A DNA stretch of 64,000 nucleotides from assembly GCA_965215995.1 (NCBI GenBank), contig OZ244128.1, forward strand, positions 2,790,001 through 2,854,000, read 5' to 3'. Below, piece after piece: positions 33,613 through 42,371 of this stretch. A program made the position numbers and the translations under genes. A model generated the notes under the pieces. The model was not told the origin of the DNA. It saw only the letters and a program-made list of their open reading frames with translations, and did not search any database. Each line of letters starts with the position of its first letter. The stretch's first letter is position 1. Source of the DNA: SZUA-309 sp965215995 (GTDB lineage: Bacteria; Pseudomonadota; Gammaproteobacteria; Pseudomonadales; Azotimanducaceae).

Positions 33613-35316
33613 TCAGTAACCCGCGTCACCGTACCAGGAGGCGAATTCCTCGAATCCGGGAATCTGGGTTGCGTTTGCCAACCCGTCGATCGGTACCTGA
33701 ATTACCGCCGGTTTGCCGCTTGCAAGCGCACGTTCAACGGCAGGACCGATGTCCTCTGCGCGCTCCAAATACTCACCATGTGCGCCGAAGCCCTCGGCGA
33801 CCTTATCCAGACGCACCTGATCGCCCCAGTGTGCCTCCGTCTCGGGAGATTGGGGACCGAAGGAGCCCTTGTACACGGCGACCTCCATGCCCCATGCGTA
33901 ATCGCAGCCGACGATGCAGATCACAGGCAGGTTCTTGCGCACCGCTGTCTCGAGCTCGGAGATGTGGAACAGAAAGGCGGAGTCACCCGTCATCAGCACC
34001 ACACGACGACTGCCTCCGACGGCGATCTGCGCGCCGATGGCATGCGGCAGCCCGGTGCCGAGGTGGCCGAAGTTCTGGGACCAGAGCACATCCCGCGGCA
34101 CCAGCTGTGAATAGGCCCAGGTGAAAATGTTCACCCCGCCTCCGTCCCGCACCAGCACCGTATCTTCCGCCAGCACGCTGGTGGCCTCGACCACGAATCG
34201 GGCCGGGTGAACGGGTCCGCTGGCGTCCGGCACCGAGTCCAGCAGCACTTTCTGCTGGCTGACCTGGCTCTCGATGAGTGGTGCGAGGTTGGCAGGCTCC
34301 GCACGGGAGTCGGCCGTCAGCGCGCTGGTCAGTTGCGGCACGATGCTGCGCAGGTCGCCGACCAGGGGCGCATCGATGCTGCGGTTCACACCGATGGAAA
34401 GCGGTTCCCGCTCGATGTAGATCCACTTTCTGTCGGTGTTGCCGTTCGCCCAGTGACGGCCGATGCCGTAGTGGATCGGCTCGCCGATTTCCGTGCCCAC
34501 GGCAACCACAAGGTCGGCGCCGGCCACCGCTTCCGTTCCGGCGGGTGAGGCATAGGCGAAGGACCGCTCTTCGAGACCGGGCAGCACGGCCGGGGCCCCT
34601 GGCGTCTGTATCAGTGGGCAGTTCAGCGCCCGGGCCAGCTCACTCACGGCGTCGTGCGCTCGGGAAACGAAGGCGCCCTGACCCACGAGCAGAATGGGGG
34701 AATCGGCGGCTCGAATCAGTTCGAGCGCGCGAGCCAGCTCCGGCTCGCTGGCCGCCTGACCGACCAGCCGATAGCGTTCGGGTGCGTCCGGTTCGGGCAG
34801 ATCGAGCTGGGCCTGCAGGACGTTCATGGGGTACTCGATGTAGACGGGACCAGGCGTGCCGCTCAGCGCATGTCGAAACGCCTCGTGGACGATCTCGTCG
34901 GTCTGCTCCGGAAACTCGATGGTGCCGACGAACTTCATGGCTTCCTCGAAGTAGCGGGGTTGGCGCGTGTACTGGAACCGCCCCCGGCGAACGCGCTGGT
35001 CGAACTCCCGCTGCCGCTGACCTGCGATGAACAGCGTGGGCACGTTCTCTTTCGCCGCGCAGATCGCACCGGCGGCCAGGTTTGCAACTCCTGGCCCCTG
35101 ATTGCCGACGATCACGCCCGGCTTGCCCGTCATGCGCCACAGGCCATCTGCCATGAAGGCACCGGCCTGCTCATGATGGGGTGCTATGACCTGCCAGCCG
35201 CGCTCCTCAGCACAGATGAACATGCCGACGAAGCTTGGATCGGGGATGCCGAACAGGGTCTTGATGCCTTCGGCTTCGAACAGCTGGAGCATGCGCTCGT
35301 GCACGAATACGGTCAT
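33613..35316 (-). CDS. Thiamine-diphosphate-dependent enzyme (acetolactate synthase / 2-hydroxyacyl-CoA lyase-like)
   Basis: A 567-residue ThDP enzyme with the three-domain order of acetolactate synthase relatives. The N-terminal catalytic Glu is E49 in APHHEQAGAF. The central domain carries ILLVGQGAFVSRAH. The C-terminal ThDP site near residue 440 reads MTGDSAFLFHISELETA. The normal GDG...NN motif is altered to GDS, and the expected NN is GCD (CIVGCDYAWG), so the metal-cofactor site deviates. A strong GGGAGAG site precedes ATG 35316; the frame extends to 35394. It may work with the neighbouring dioxygenase-Nudix protein. Confidence 0.82.
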   Translation of the reverse strand: MTVFVHERMLQLFEAEGIKTLFGIPDPSFVGMFICAEERGWQVIAPHHEQAGAFMADGLWRMTGKPGVIVGNQGPGVANLAAGAICAAKENVPTLFIAGQRQREFDQRVRRGRFQYTRQPRYFEEAMKFVGTIEFPEQTDEIVHEAFRHALSGTPGPVYIEYPMNVLQAQLDLPEPDAPERYRLVGQAASEPELARALELIRAADSPILLVGQGAFVSRAHDAVSELARALNCPLIQTPGAPAVLPGLEERSFAYASPAGTEAVAGADLVVAVGTEIGEPIHYGIGRHWANGNTDRKWIYIEREPLSIGVNRSIDAPLVGDLRSIVPQLTSALTADSRAEPANLAPLIESQVSQQKVLLDSVPDASGPVHPARFVVEATSVLAEDTVLVRDGGGVNIFTWAYSQLVPRDVLWSQNFGHLGTGLPHAIGAQIAVGGSRRVVLMTGDSAFLFHISELETAVRKNLPVICIVGCDYAWGMEVAVYKGSFGPQSPETEAHWGDQVRLDKVAEGFGAHGEYLERAEDIGPAVERALASGKPAVIQVPIDGLANATQIPGFEEFASWYGDAGY

Positions 35317-35390
35317 TTCTCTCTCCCTTTGCTTCTCCCCACAGTCACCGTATTCCAGCGCGTCGGATGCTTGACGTCCAGCTATCTGGA

Positions 35391-35807
35391 TCAATCCAGG
35401 GTTGGTTTTCCGCGCAGCTTCTTGGTCTGGCCCTGGCGCTTCTTGCCGTCAAGACGGGCTCTTTTCTGTGCTCGGGAGGGTCGGGTGGCGACCCGGCGCT
35501 TCGCTACCTTACGGGCCTGACCGAGCAGTTGCCGGAAGCGCTCTGTTGCTGCATCCTTGTTGCGCGCCTGGGAGCGGTGCCGATCGGCAAAGATGAGTAT
35601 TTCGTCCGTGGTCGTAAGCCTGGTCCCTGCGAGCTTCCGCAGGCGCGCCTTGACGGGCTCGGGTAGCCGGGTGCGTCCCAGGTGGACGCGTAGCTGCACG
35701 GCGGTGGATACCTTGTTCACGTGCTGACCGCCCGCGCCTCGCGCCCTTGCATGCTGCCAGGTGATCGCAGTGGAGGGGATGTCCGGATCGATGTCCTCAT
35801 CGCGCAT
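35391..35807 (-). CDS. arfB: Alternative ribosome-rescue factor (peptidyl-tRNA hydrolase)
   Basis: A 138-residue release-factor-like protein that frees stalled ribosomes. The catalytic GGQ is in ARGAGGQHVNKVSTAV, and the basic C-terminal tail (RAQKRARLDGKKRQGQTKKLRGK) that enters the empty mRNA channel is present. The length matches ArfB/YaeJ. It follows the amidohydrolase gene by 33 bases on the same strand and precedes the ThDP enzyme by 74. Confidence 0.95.
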   Translation of the reverse strand: MRDEDIDPDIPSTAITWQHARARGAGGQHVNKVSTAVQLRVHLGRTRLPEPVKARLRKLAGTRLTTTDEILIFADRHRSQARNKDAATERFRQLLGQARKVAKRRVATRPSRAQKRARLDGKKRQGQTKKLRGKPTLD

Positions 35808-35840
35808 GGGTCGCTTCCCCGGCCGTCTCGATCCGCGGCG

Positions 35841-37661
35841 CTACTCGGCCTGGTGGACGATGGTTCCGCCGACGATGGTGTAGAGCACTTTGGCTTCCAG
35901 CAGCTTTGCCGGTTCAGTATGCCCGGCCTCCACCAGATCGGTGTCGAACACGGCGATGTCTGCCAGCTTGCCTGGGGTGAGCGTGCCCTTGATGTCCTCT
36001 TCGAAGGATGCCCAGGCCGGTGCCCGGGTATAGGCGTCGATGGCTTCCTCGATGGTCAGACGCTGATCCGGATACCAGCCCCCGGCAGGCTCGCCGCCCA
36101 GGGTCTGGCGGCTGACAGCTGCATACAGGCCGTAAACCGGACTGAGGTAGTAGCGGGCGGCGTTGGTGCCTGGGGAGTCGCTGCCGAAGACGAGCACCGC
36201 GCCCGCGTCCTTCAGCTTGCGGAAAGCATAGGCACCTTCCGATCGCTTGGCGCCAATCCGCTCCTCCATCCAGCGCATGTCATCCGAGACGTGATAGGGG
36301 TTTACCTCTGCCACCAGGTTCAACTCGCCGAAGCGGGGAAAATCCTCCTCCCGGACAACCTGAGCATGGATGATCCGCCAGCGATGATCAGAGTCCACCA
36401 TGTCCCGTCGGGTCAGAACGCGCTCGAAGATATCGAGCAGAATGCGGTTGCCCAGATCGCCAATGGCGTGGATGTGAGCCGGCACACCCGTGTCTGCCCA
36501 GGCATCGATCAGCTGCTCCATGTTGCCCGGACCCCACCTGGTGTAGTGATCGCCCTCGAGCATGCTGAAAGCCGCGCCTTCTTCCGCTTCCGGCAGCATG
36601 GGCGGGCGCAGTGCGCCCCGGTTGATCGGATCGTGATCGTACGGCTTGAAGAACATGGCGCTCGAGTTGCCCATGATGCCGTCCACCCAGCCTTTGTAGC
36701 CGATGATCTTCAGCCAGTCGTCCCCGTAACCCCGGGTGATGCCGATCGCGGCGATGTGGCCCCCCTGGAAGACATTCGGCCGGGCCATGATTCGCGCCGT
36801 CAGTTCGCCGTTCTCCTTGAGCGTCTGATAGGCGCGCATCTGCTCGGCATCGGTAAGATCCTGGATGGTGGTGACGCCCCCCTCACGGGCTTCTTTCAGC
36901 ACCGCTCGAACGCCGACCAGACGCTGCTCGAATGGCATGGGCGGGATGACGTTCTGGACCAGGTCAACCGCGGTGCCGCGCAGGATGCCGGTGACCCGAC
37001 CGTCTTCGTCCCGGGCTATCTCGCCACCGACCGGATCGGGAGTGTCTTCGTCAATACCGGCCAGGTCGAGTGCCAGGGAATTGGCCAGATACATGCTGCG
37101 ATTGAAGCGGCTGACCAGCACCGGGTGCTTGTCGGTGAACGCATCGATGAGCTTCCGGTCGGGTGTAAAAGGTCCGCTTGCCATGTTGGCGAGAGAGTCG
37201 TCCTCTCCGGCCGAGCCCTGGCCCCATTGTTCGTACGCGCCCCAGGAGCCACGGATGATCCAGCTGCCTTCCGGCAGTCGCTCGGTGGCACCTTTTATAC
37301 GCTCGGCGAATGCGACGGGCTCATGGACGTCAAGCAGGTTTACACCGGTGTTGAGCATGCCGGTCGAGTCCATGTGCACATGGCCGTCGTTGAACCCTGG
37401 GCTCGCGAAGGCGCCTTTGAGATCAATAACTTGAGTGTTTTCACCGGCGGTCCGGGTGACTTCGTCCGTGCTGCCGACCGCAAGGATCCGGTCCCCGCTG
37501 ATGGCAATGGCTTCCGCCCAGGGGTGCTCTGCATCCACCGTGTAGATCCTGCCGTTGGCGAGGATGAGATCGGCCTGGACGTGCGCTATTGCCAGGTTGC
37601 CCGGCAACAGGCAGGCGAACATGAGCGCAGCAATTGATTTGCGCGATCTGGTATTGGTCAT
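35841..37661 (-). CDS. Exported amidohydrolase, YtcJ-like
   Basis: A 606-residue metal-dependent hydrolase of the amidohydrolase-3 group. The signal peptide (residues 1-26, LLPGNLAIAHV) suggests a periplasmic location. DLILANGRIYTVD and PGFNDGHVHMDSTG (metal-binding HxH) open the mature protein, IHAIGDLGNR and FGSDSPGTNA carry further metal ligands, and LTPGKLADIAVFDTD closes the urease-like beta-sandwich. Related enzymes hydrolyse formamides or N-acyl amino acids, but the substrate here is unknown. It is divergent from the TonB-dependent receptor across a 362-base gap. Confidence 0.9.
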   Translation of the reverse strand: MTNTRSRKSIAALMFACLLPGNLAIAHVQADLILANGRIYTVDAEHPWAEAIAISGDRILAVGSTDEVTRTAGENTQVIDLKGAFASPGFNDGHVHMDSTGMLNTGVNLLDVHEPVAFAERIKGATERLPEGSWIIRGSWGAYEQWGQGSAGEDDSLANMASGPFTPDRKLIDAFTDKHPVLVSRFNRSMYLANSLALDLAGIDEDTPDPVGGEIARDEDGRVTGILRGTAVDLVQNVIPPMPFEQRLVGVRAVLKEAREGGVTTIQDLTDAEQMRAYQTLKENGELTARIMARPNVFQGGHIAAIGITRGYGDDWLKIIGYKGWVDGIMGNSSAMFFKPYDHDPINRGALRPPMLPEAEEGAAFSMLEGDHYTRWGPGNMEQLIDAWADTGVPAHIHAIGDLGNRILLDIFERVLTRRDMVDSDHRWRIIHAQVVREEDFPRFGELNLVAEVNPYHVSDDMRWMEERIGAKRSEGAYAFRKLKDAGAVLVFGSDSPGTNAARYYLSPVYGLYAAVSRQTLGGEPAGGWYPDQRLTIEEAIDAYTRAPAWASFEEDIKGTLTPGKLADIAVFDTDLVEAGHTEPAKLLEAKVLYTIVGGTIVHQAE

Positions 37662-38023
37662 CTCAGGCTATCCGGCAATTGGCAAGGAGGGGGACTCTGT
37701 CCGGAAAGCAGGTGGATTTCAACTGACCGGATTGTCAGATCAAACCGGGGAAAAGACTGTTACTGACTGTTTCTGAACATATTTCGATTCGTTTCAGTTT
37801 CGTGTAGGCTGCCGTGGGTTCGGTCCGATGACCGGGTTGCCTGGTGGCAATCCGGCCTTGGCTAGTCCCCATCAGAGGGATGTGCGGGGACGCTGTGAGG
37901 CAATCAGAAGGCCGGGAGAGCTGAATAACCGGGGGCATACTCGGGTTCAGAAAATGAGGGTGGTGCTTCCTTCCCTGCAAAGGCAAGGGAAGCACCAAAC
38001 ACAAAGATGGAGAGTATCTACTC
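37662..38023. other. Intergenic region between amidohydrolase and TonB-receptor genes
   Basis: These 362 bases hold the two divergent promoters by inference. The stretch 37740-37810 is visibly more AT-rich than its surroundings and is the likeliest promoter zone, but no convincing -35/-10 pair was found. The only clear structure is the hairpin at 37962-37996. No ORF with coding character was seen. Confidence 0.6.
37962..37996 (+). promoter_or_regulatory. Hairpin in the 5' leader of the TonB-receptor gene
   Basis: GGTGCTTCC (37962-37970) pairs perfectly with GGAAGCACC (37988-37996), giving a 9-base stem and a 17-base loop. It ends 27 bases before the ATG and ten bases before the likely ribosome-binding site GATGGAGAG. 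No run of T follows, so it is not a terminator; it may stabilise the leader or serve in regulation. Confidence 0.45.
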
Positions 38024-40792
38024 ATGAGTGAATCTCAATTCCTCAGAGTCGCACTGATCGTTGCTCTGCTTGTCTCGCCTGTCGCCGTTCCGGCGGCGCT
38101 GGCCCAAGACAGCGCAGAAACCATCGAGGAAGTGGTAGTAGTTGGTTCACGCCGTGCAGGCCGGACCGCTACCGACTCGCCGGTGCCTGTCGACGTTGTC
38201 AGCGGTAATGACTTCGAAAACCAGGGCACCTCCGATATGGACGACCTGCTGCGAAATCTGCTGCCGTCCTACAACGTAACTTCACAATCGATCAGCGACG
38301 CCGCCACACTCACACGGCCTGCCAATCTGCGCGGACTGCCGCCGGATAACACGCTGATCCTGATCAATGGTAAGCGCCACCGCCGCTCCTCGGTCATCGC
38401 TGAGCTGGGTGGTTCTCTGGCTGCCGGTTCTCAGGGCCCTGACCTGGCCGTCATCCCGACACTCGCCATCGACCGTGTGGAAGTCCTTCGGGACGGTGCT
38501 GCTGCCCAGTATGGATCCGATGCCATTGCCGGTGTGATCAATTTCGCGCTCAAAGAAGATCGCCAAGGTTTCACCATCGATGGTCGTTATGGTGAGTACT
38601 ATGAGGGCGATGGTGCATTGAAGCAGATCGGCATGAACTGGGGTCTGCCCCTCGGTCCGGATGGTTTCGCGAATGTGTCGCTGCAGTGGCGAGATGTGGA
38701 AGCTTCCAGCCGTTCCCTGCCTCGCACGGATGCGCAGGCACTAATCGATACCGGCAACGACGACGTGATTCAACCGGCTCAGATCTGGGGTCAGCCGGAA
38801 ATCGAGGATGACTGGTCGTTCTTCGTAAACTCCGGCATCAACCTGACGGACTCCCAGGAACTCTACGCCTTTGGTAACTACGCCGAAAGGAAAGTGACCG
38901 GTGGCTTCTTTTTCCGGAATCCTAATGCGCGCCCTGGCACCTTCACTGATTCGTTCAGCGGCGGTACCCGTGCTATCGCAGATACGAACTTCCCAGGCGA
39001 AGGCACCGCCGGTTACGTTTCCAACTGTCCTGCGCTGACCAGTCCCGGCAGCACGCCGACGGATCAAGCTGCTGTGGATGCAGACCGAGCTGCTCTTGCC
39101 GCTCTGCCTGCTAACTGCTGGGTGGCAAACAACCTCTATCCAGGCGGTTACACCCCGGCCTTCGGTGGAGACATCGAGGACATAGGTGGCGTTATTGGTC
39201 TCCGCGGCGAGATGGACAACGGCCTGTCCTATGATTTCAGTGCCAGCCTTGGCCGCAATGAGTCGGCTTATCGCATTGGGAACACCTGGAACCCATCCCT
39301 GGGTCCGGAGAGCACCACGTCTTTCGACCTTGGTTCATACACCCAGACGGAACAGAACTACAACGCAGACTTCGTATATCCAGTGGCGGTAGATGCGTTC
39401 TACTCGGATCTGAACGTTGCCTTCGGTGCGGAATATCGGGTTGAGACCTTTGCCATCGACATCGGTGAAATCCCTTCCTGGGATGTGGGCCCCTATGCAT
39501 TCCTCGGAGGTATTCCGACCCTCGATCTGGACAACGATGGTGTTAACGCGTGTGCGCCTGGCGAACCGGGTGACGGTTGCAACTATTTCAGCGACGGCAC
39601 GACCCCGATGGTCGGCTTCTCAGTCGGCGCCCACGGCTTTGCAGGCTTCAGCCCGGTACAGCAGGGTGAGTGGAGCCGCTCCAACTGGGCGGTCTACACC
39701 GATCTGGAGGCAGACGTCGTCGAGAGCGTGACGCTGGGTGTCGCACTTCGCTACGAGGACTTCCAGGATTTCGGTGACACCCTGAACGGCAAGATTGCCG
39801 GTCGCTGGGCCCTCACCGATACCTTCGCGGTCCGCGGCTCGTTCAGCACCGGTTTCCGGGCGCCAACGCCTGGTCAGTCGAACGTGACCAAGGTTTCCAC
39901 GGTGACGGTTGACGGCGAGCTGCAGCAGCGCGGCCAGATTCCGCCCACCAACCCGATTGCTCAACTCCTCGGCGCAGAGCCGCTGAAGGAAGAGGAAGCG
40001 ACCAACTTCACTGTGGGTGCTGCATGGGATGTGACGGACAACCTGACTGTCACTTTGGACTACTTCAATATCCAGCTGGAGGATCGGATCTCCCAGACGG
40101 GGACGATCGACATCACCACTACGCTGGCCCCCAATGGGGTAGGCTGTGATGGTCTGTTCATCCCGGATTGTGCCGCGCAGCTGGGCTTCGCGAGTGCAGC
40201 AGACCTGTCGGCGGTATCCTTCTTCACCAACGACTTCGAGACGACGACCCAGGGTATCGATCTCGTAGGTACGTATGTGCAGGAGTGGGGCGATGCGGGC
40301 ATCACCAACTTCTCCCTGGCCTGGAACTGGACCGACACGGAAGTGGACGATGCAGGTGAAGAGGTGTCCAGGAACCGCGTGGTGGATCTGGAGAACTTCA
40401 ACCCGGATCACCGGATCGTGTTCACCGCGAACCACATCATCGGCGACTGGCGTTTCCTGTTCCGCATGAACTGGTATGACGACTGGACTGTTGGTGACTA
40501 TTCCGGTGACCCTGACTACGTCTCCGGAGGCACCAACTACACCATCGATTGCAACAACGACGATTGCTACGACGGTGAGTTCGTCTTCGACCTCGAAGCG
40601 GCTTACACCTTCAACGAGCGTTACACGGTCGTTGTTGGCGGTCAGAACGTATTCGATCAGGATGGTGCTGATGACGCCAACAACAGCGCACCGTCTGGGT
40701 TCTCCAACAACTCCGGTCAGGAGTTCGCCCAGTCGACGCCTTGGGGCATCAACGGTGGTTTCTGGTACGTGCGTTTCCGGGCTGACTTCTAA
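38024..40792 (+). CDS. TonB-dependent outer-membrane receptor
   Basis: A 922-residue active-transport receptor. The signal peptide ends at VPAALAQD, a TonB-box-like stretch follows (ETIEEVVVVGSRR), and then a plug domain (VPVDVVSGNDFENQGTSDM, LRGLPPDNTLILINGKRHR, VEVLRDGAAAQYGSDAIAGV). The long 22-strand barrel ends in the aromatic terminus WYVRFRADF. It resembles the large receptors used for peptides, glycans or organic nutrients rather than small siderophore receptors, but the ligand is not evident. The neighbouring exported amidohydrolase may act on the same substrate. Its own terminator was split by the insertion sequence just downstream. Confidence 0.93.
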   Translation: MSESQFLRVALIVALLVSPVAVPAALAQDSAETIEEVVVVGSRRAGRTATDSPVPVDVVSGNDFENQGTSDMDDLLRNLLPSYNVTSQSISDAATLTRPANLRGLPPDNTLILINGKRHRRSSVIAELGGSLAAGSQGPDLAVIPTLAIDRVEVLRDGAAAQYGSDAIAGVINFALKEDRQGFTIDGRYGEYYEGDGALKQIGMNWGLPLGPDGFANVSLQWRDVEASSRSLPRTDAQALIDTGNDDVIQPAQIWGQPEIEDDWSFFVNSGINLTDSQELYAFGNYAERKVTGGFFFRNPNARPGTFTDSFSGGTRAIADTNFPGEGTAGYVSNCPALTSPGSTPTDQAAVDADRAALAALPANCWVANNLYPGGYTPAFGGDIEDIGGVIGLRGEMDNGLSYDFSASLGRNESAYRIGNTWNPSLGPESTTSFDLGSYTQTEQNYNADFVYPVAVDAFYSDLNVAFGAEYRVETFAIDIGEIPSWDVGPYAFLGGIPTLDLDNDGVNACAPGEPGDGCNYFSDGTTPMVGFSVGAHGFAGFSPVQQGEWSRSNWAVYTDLEADVVESVTLGVALRYEDFQDFGDTLNGKIAGRWALTDTFAVRGSFSTGFRAPTPGQSNVTKVSTVTVDGELQQRGQIPPTNPIAQLLGAEPLKEEEATNFTVGAAWDVTDNLTVTLDYFNIQLEDRISQTGTIDITTTLAPNGVGCDGLFIPDCAAQLGFASAADLSAVSFFTNDFETTTQGIDLVGTYVQEWGDAGITNFSLAWNWTDTEVDDAGEEVSRNRVVDLENFNPDHRIVFTANHIIGDWRFLFRMNWYDDWTVGDYSGDPDYVSGGTNYTIDCNNDDCYDGEFVFDLEAAYTFNERYTVVVGGQNVFDQDGADDANNSAPSGFSNNSGQEFAQSTPWGINGGFWYVRFRADF

Positions 40793-40832
40793 GTTGGTCT
40801 GAGCGCTAAGGATCTTAGGATCCTGCATACAG

Positions 40833-40848
40833 AAAGGGCGCCTTCCGG
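40833..40848 (+). terminator. Left half of the TonB-receptor terminator, split by the insertion sequence
   Basis: AAAGGGCGCCTTCCGG stands here and CCTTCCGGCGCCC plus five T is found at 42364-42381. Removing the insertion and one copy of CCTTCCGG restores GGGCGCC-TTCC-GGCGCCC-TTTTT, a textbook intrinsic terminator 40 bases after the receptor stop. The insertion lies exactly in its centre. Confidence 0.85.
40841..40848. repeat. Target-site duplication, left copy
   Basis: CCTTCCGG directly abuts the left end of the insertion sequence and is repeated at its right end (42364-42371). It spans the loop and the top two base pairs of the original terminator stem. Confidence 0.8.
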
Positions 40849-40863
40849 AGGCTGTGTAAATAG
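40849..40863 (+). repeat. Left terminal inverted repeat of the IS1182 element
   Basis: AGGCTGTGTAAATAG matches the reverse complement of the right end (AGCCCGTGTAAAAAG) at 12 of 15 positions, including the GTGTAAA core. Confidence 0.8.
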
Positions 40864-40880
40864 CCCAAGCCCTTTGAGAA

Positions 40881-40911
40881 AATGCCCGCACGTTGTTGCG
40901 GGCATTTTTTT
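40881..40911 (+). terminator. Intrinsic terminator inside the left end of the insertion sequence
   Basis: AATGCCCGCA (40881-40890) pairs with TGCGGGCATT (40897-40906) around the loop CGTTGT and is followed by more T to 40911. It ends at the base before the transposase ATG. It would stop transcripts entering from the TonB-receptor gene and so replace the terminator that the insertion destroyed, while also shielding the transposase from read-through. Confidence 0.85.
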
Positions 40912-42309
40912 ATGCATGTACAGGGACAGAGTCGGGATCAAGCCACGTTGTTCCCAGAGCGTCTGGATGACCTGATTGACGAAGACAACGCGGTACGAGT
41001 AATCGACGCCTTCGTGGACTCACTTGATCTCAAGCGATTAGGCTTTGTTCGCATCGAGGCAAGAGAGACTGGCCGTCCCCCTTACCACCCTGGCGATCTC
41101 CTGAAGCTCTACCTGTACGGTTATATGTACCGGATTCGTAGCTGCCGTCGGCTGGAGCGGGAGTGCCATAAGAACATCGAGGTGCTGTGGTTGCTGAACC
41201 GTCTGGCGCCGGACTTCAAGACCATTGCCAACTTCCGGGTAGATAACCGCGAAGCGCTGGTGCGCGTCTGTGCAGCGTTTGTTCAGTTCTGTCGCTCACA
41301 GTCCTTGTATGGCGGCGAACAGGTCGCCATCGACGGCAGCAAGTTCACGGCGGATAACGCGCCGTCCCGGGTGTTACGCAGGAGAGATCTGGTTAAGGAA
41401 CTGGCTCAGGTAGATACGAAGATCGCTGCTTGGCTGGATGACCTAGATGATGACGACGATGAACCGCCGTCTGATGGTGACACACGTGCCGCACTCGAAG
41501 CACTGCGAGCGCAACGAGACAGCCTGACCGAGGACATCGCGTCTCTGGACGAACAGCAGCTTAAGGTGCGGCCTGAGACAGATCCTGATGCACGGGTCAT
41601 GAAGGCGCGCAGAATCGCCTACAACGTCCAGACGGCGGTGGATGACAAGCACAAGCTGATTGCCGATGTCGATGTTGTGCAGGAGTCGAACGACCAGAAC
41701 CAACTGTACCGGATGGCCCGACGTGCCAAAGCACGACTTAGGAGTAAGAAGCTGGAAGTGTTGGCGGATGCCGGTTACTCCAACGGTAGGTTAATCAAAC
41801 GTTGCCAGGCGCATGAGATGGTTCCTTACCTTCCGGTTCAACGATCGGTGAACAGCCAAGGGGCTGGTACTTACTTCGATAGGACAGCGTTCCAGTATGA
41901 GGCTGAGGGTGACTACTTCCTCTGCCCGGCGGGTGAACATCTGCCTAAGAAGACCAAATCAACGAAAGATCGTCTGTACCTGTATACGAGCACGGCTTGC
42001 GGTGACTGCAAGCTTAAAGAGCGATGTACTGGCGCTAAGCAACGATGGGTGACTCGGCACTTCGAGGAAGGTGTGCTGAATGAGGTAGAAAGGCGAGTCG
42101 ACGCTAATCCAATGATCATGCGTCGTCGAAAGGCCATGGTTGAGCACCCGTTCGGTACGCTGAAAAGCCGTATGGACGGTGGTCGGTTCTTGTTGAGGGG
42201 GTTGGAAAAGGTGAAAGCAGAAATGGCGCTGGCTGTAACTGCATACAACCTCACCCGAGCGATCAACGTCGTCGGAGCGAAGAGGCTCTGCCAGGCACTG
42301 GCGACTTGA
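40912..42309 (+). CDS. IS1182-family transposase
   Basis: A 465-residue DDE transposase that appears intact. The N-terminal part has the family pattern PYHPGDLLKLYLYGYMYRIRS and NFRVDNREAL. The catalytic residues are the Asp in VAIDGSKFTA, the Asp in LADAGYSNG and the Glu in MVEHPFGTLKSRM. A CxxC-type segment (ACGDCKLKERC) precedes the last motif, as in this family. ATG 40912 directly follows the leader terminator; an in-frame ATG at 40882 lies inside the hairpin and is unlikely. No frameshift or stop is present. Confidence 0.93.
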   Translation: MHVQGQSRDQATLFPERLDDLIDEDNAVRVIDAFVDSLDLKRLGFVRIEARETGRPPYHPGDLLKLYLYGYMYRIRSCRRLERECHKNIEVLWLLNRLAPDFKTIANFRVDNREALVRVCAAFVQFCRSQSLYGGEQVAIDGSKFTADNAPSRVLRRRDLVKELAQVDTKIAAWLDDLDDDDDEPPSDGDTRAALEALRAQRDSLTEDIASLDEQQLKVRPETDPDARVMKARRIAYNVQTAVDDKHKLIADVDVVQESNDQNQLYRMARRAKARLRSKKLEVLADAGYSNGRLIKRCQAHEMVPYLPVQRSVNSQGAGTYFDRTAFQYEAEGDYFLCPAGEHLPKKTKSTKDRLYLYTSTACGDCKLKERCTGAKQRWVTRHFEEGVLNEVERRVDANPMIMRRRKAMVEHPFGTLKSRMDGGRFLLRGLEKVKAEMALAVTAYNLTRAINVVGAKRLCQALAT

Positions 42310-42322
42310 CCCCCAAAAGAAA

Positions 42323-42353
42323 GAGGCCATCTCGAGTGAGATGGCCTCCTTTT
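42323..42353 (+). terminator. Intrinsic terminator after the transposase gene
   Basis: GAGGCCATCTC (42323-42333) pairs perfectly with GAGATGGCCTC (42338-42348) around the loop GAGT, followed by CTTTTT. Its T run forms part of the right inverted repeat of the element. Confidence 0.9.
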
Positions 42354-42363
42354 TACACGGGCT
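42349..42363 (-). repeat. Right terminal inverted repeat of the IS1182 element
   Basis: CTTTTTACACGGGCT is the partner of the left end, with the conserved TTTACAC core. Confidence 0.8.
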
Positions 42364-42371
42364 CCTTCCGG
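42364..42371. repeat. Target-site duplication, right copy
   Basis: CCTTCCGG repeats the sequence at 40841-40848. It continues into CGCCCTTTTT, the descending half of the split terminator. Confidence 0.8.

Larger units (their letters stand above)
40849..42363 (+). mobile_element. IS1182-family insertion sequence
   Basis: A 1515-base element with one intact transposase gene. The terminal inverted repeats are AGGCTGTGTAAATAG at 40849-40863 and CTTTTTACACGGGCT at 42349-42363, 12 of 15 positions matching. It is flanked by 8-base direct repeats CCTTCCGG. Intrinsic terminators lie inside both ends: 40881-40911 ahead of the transposase and 42323-42353 after it, the second overlapping the right inverted repeat. 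Exact ends could shift by one base because of the repeat. Intact ends and duplication suggest a recent insertion. Confidence 0.88.

Noticed and set aside
35721..37637. A 638-codon plus-strand open frame opposite the amidohydrolase gene
   Set aside because: It is antisense to a clear amidohydrolase with signal peptide and metal motifs and shows no domain of its own.
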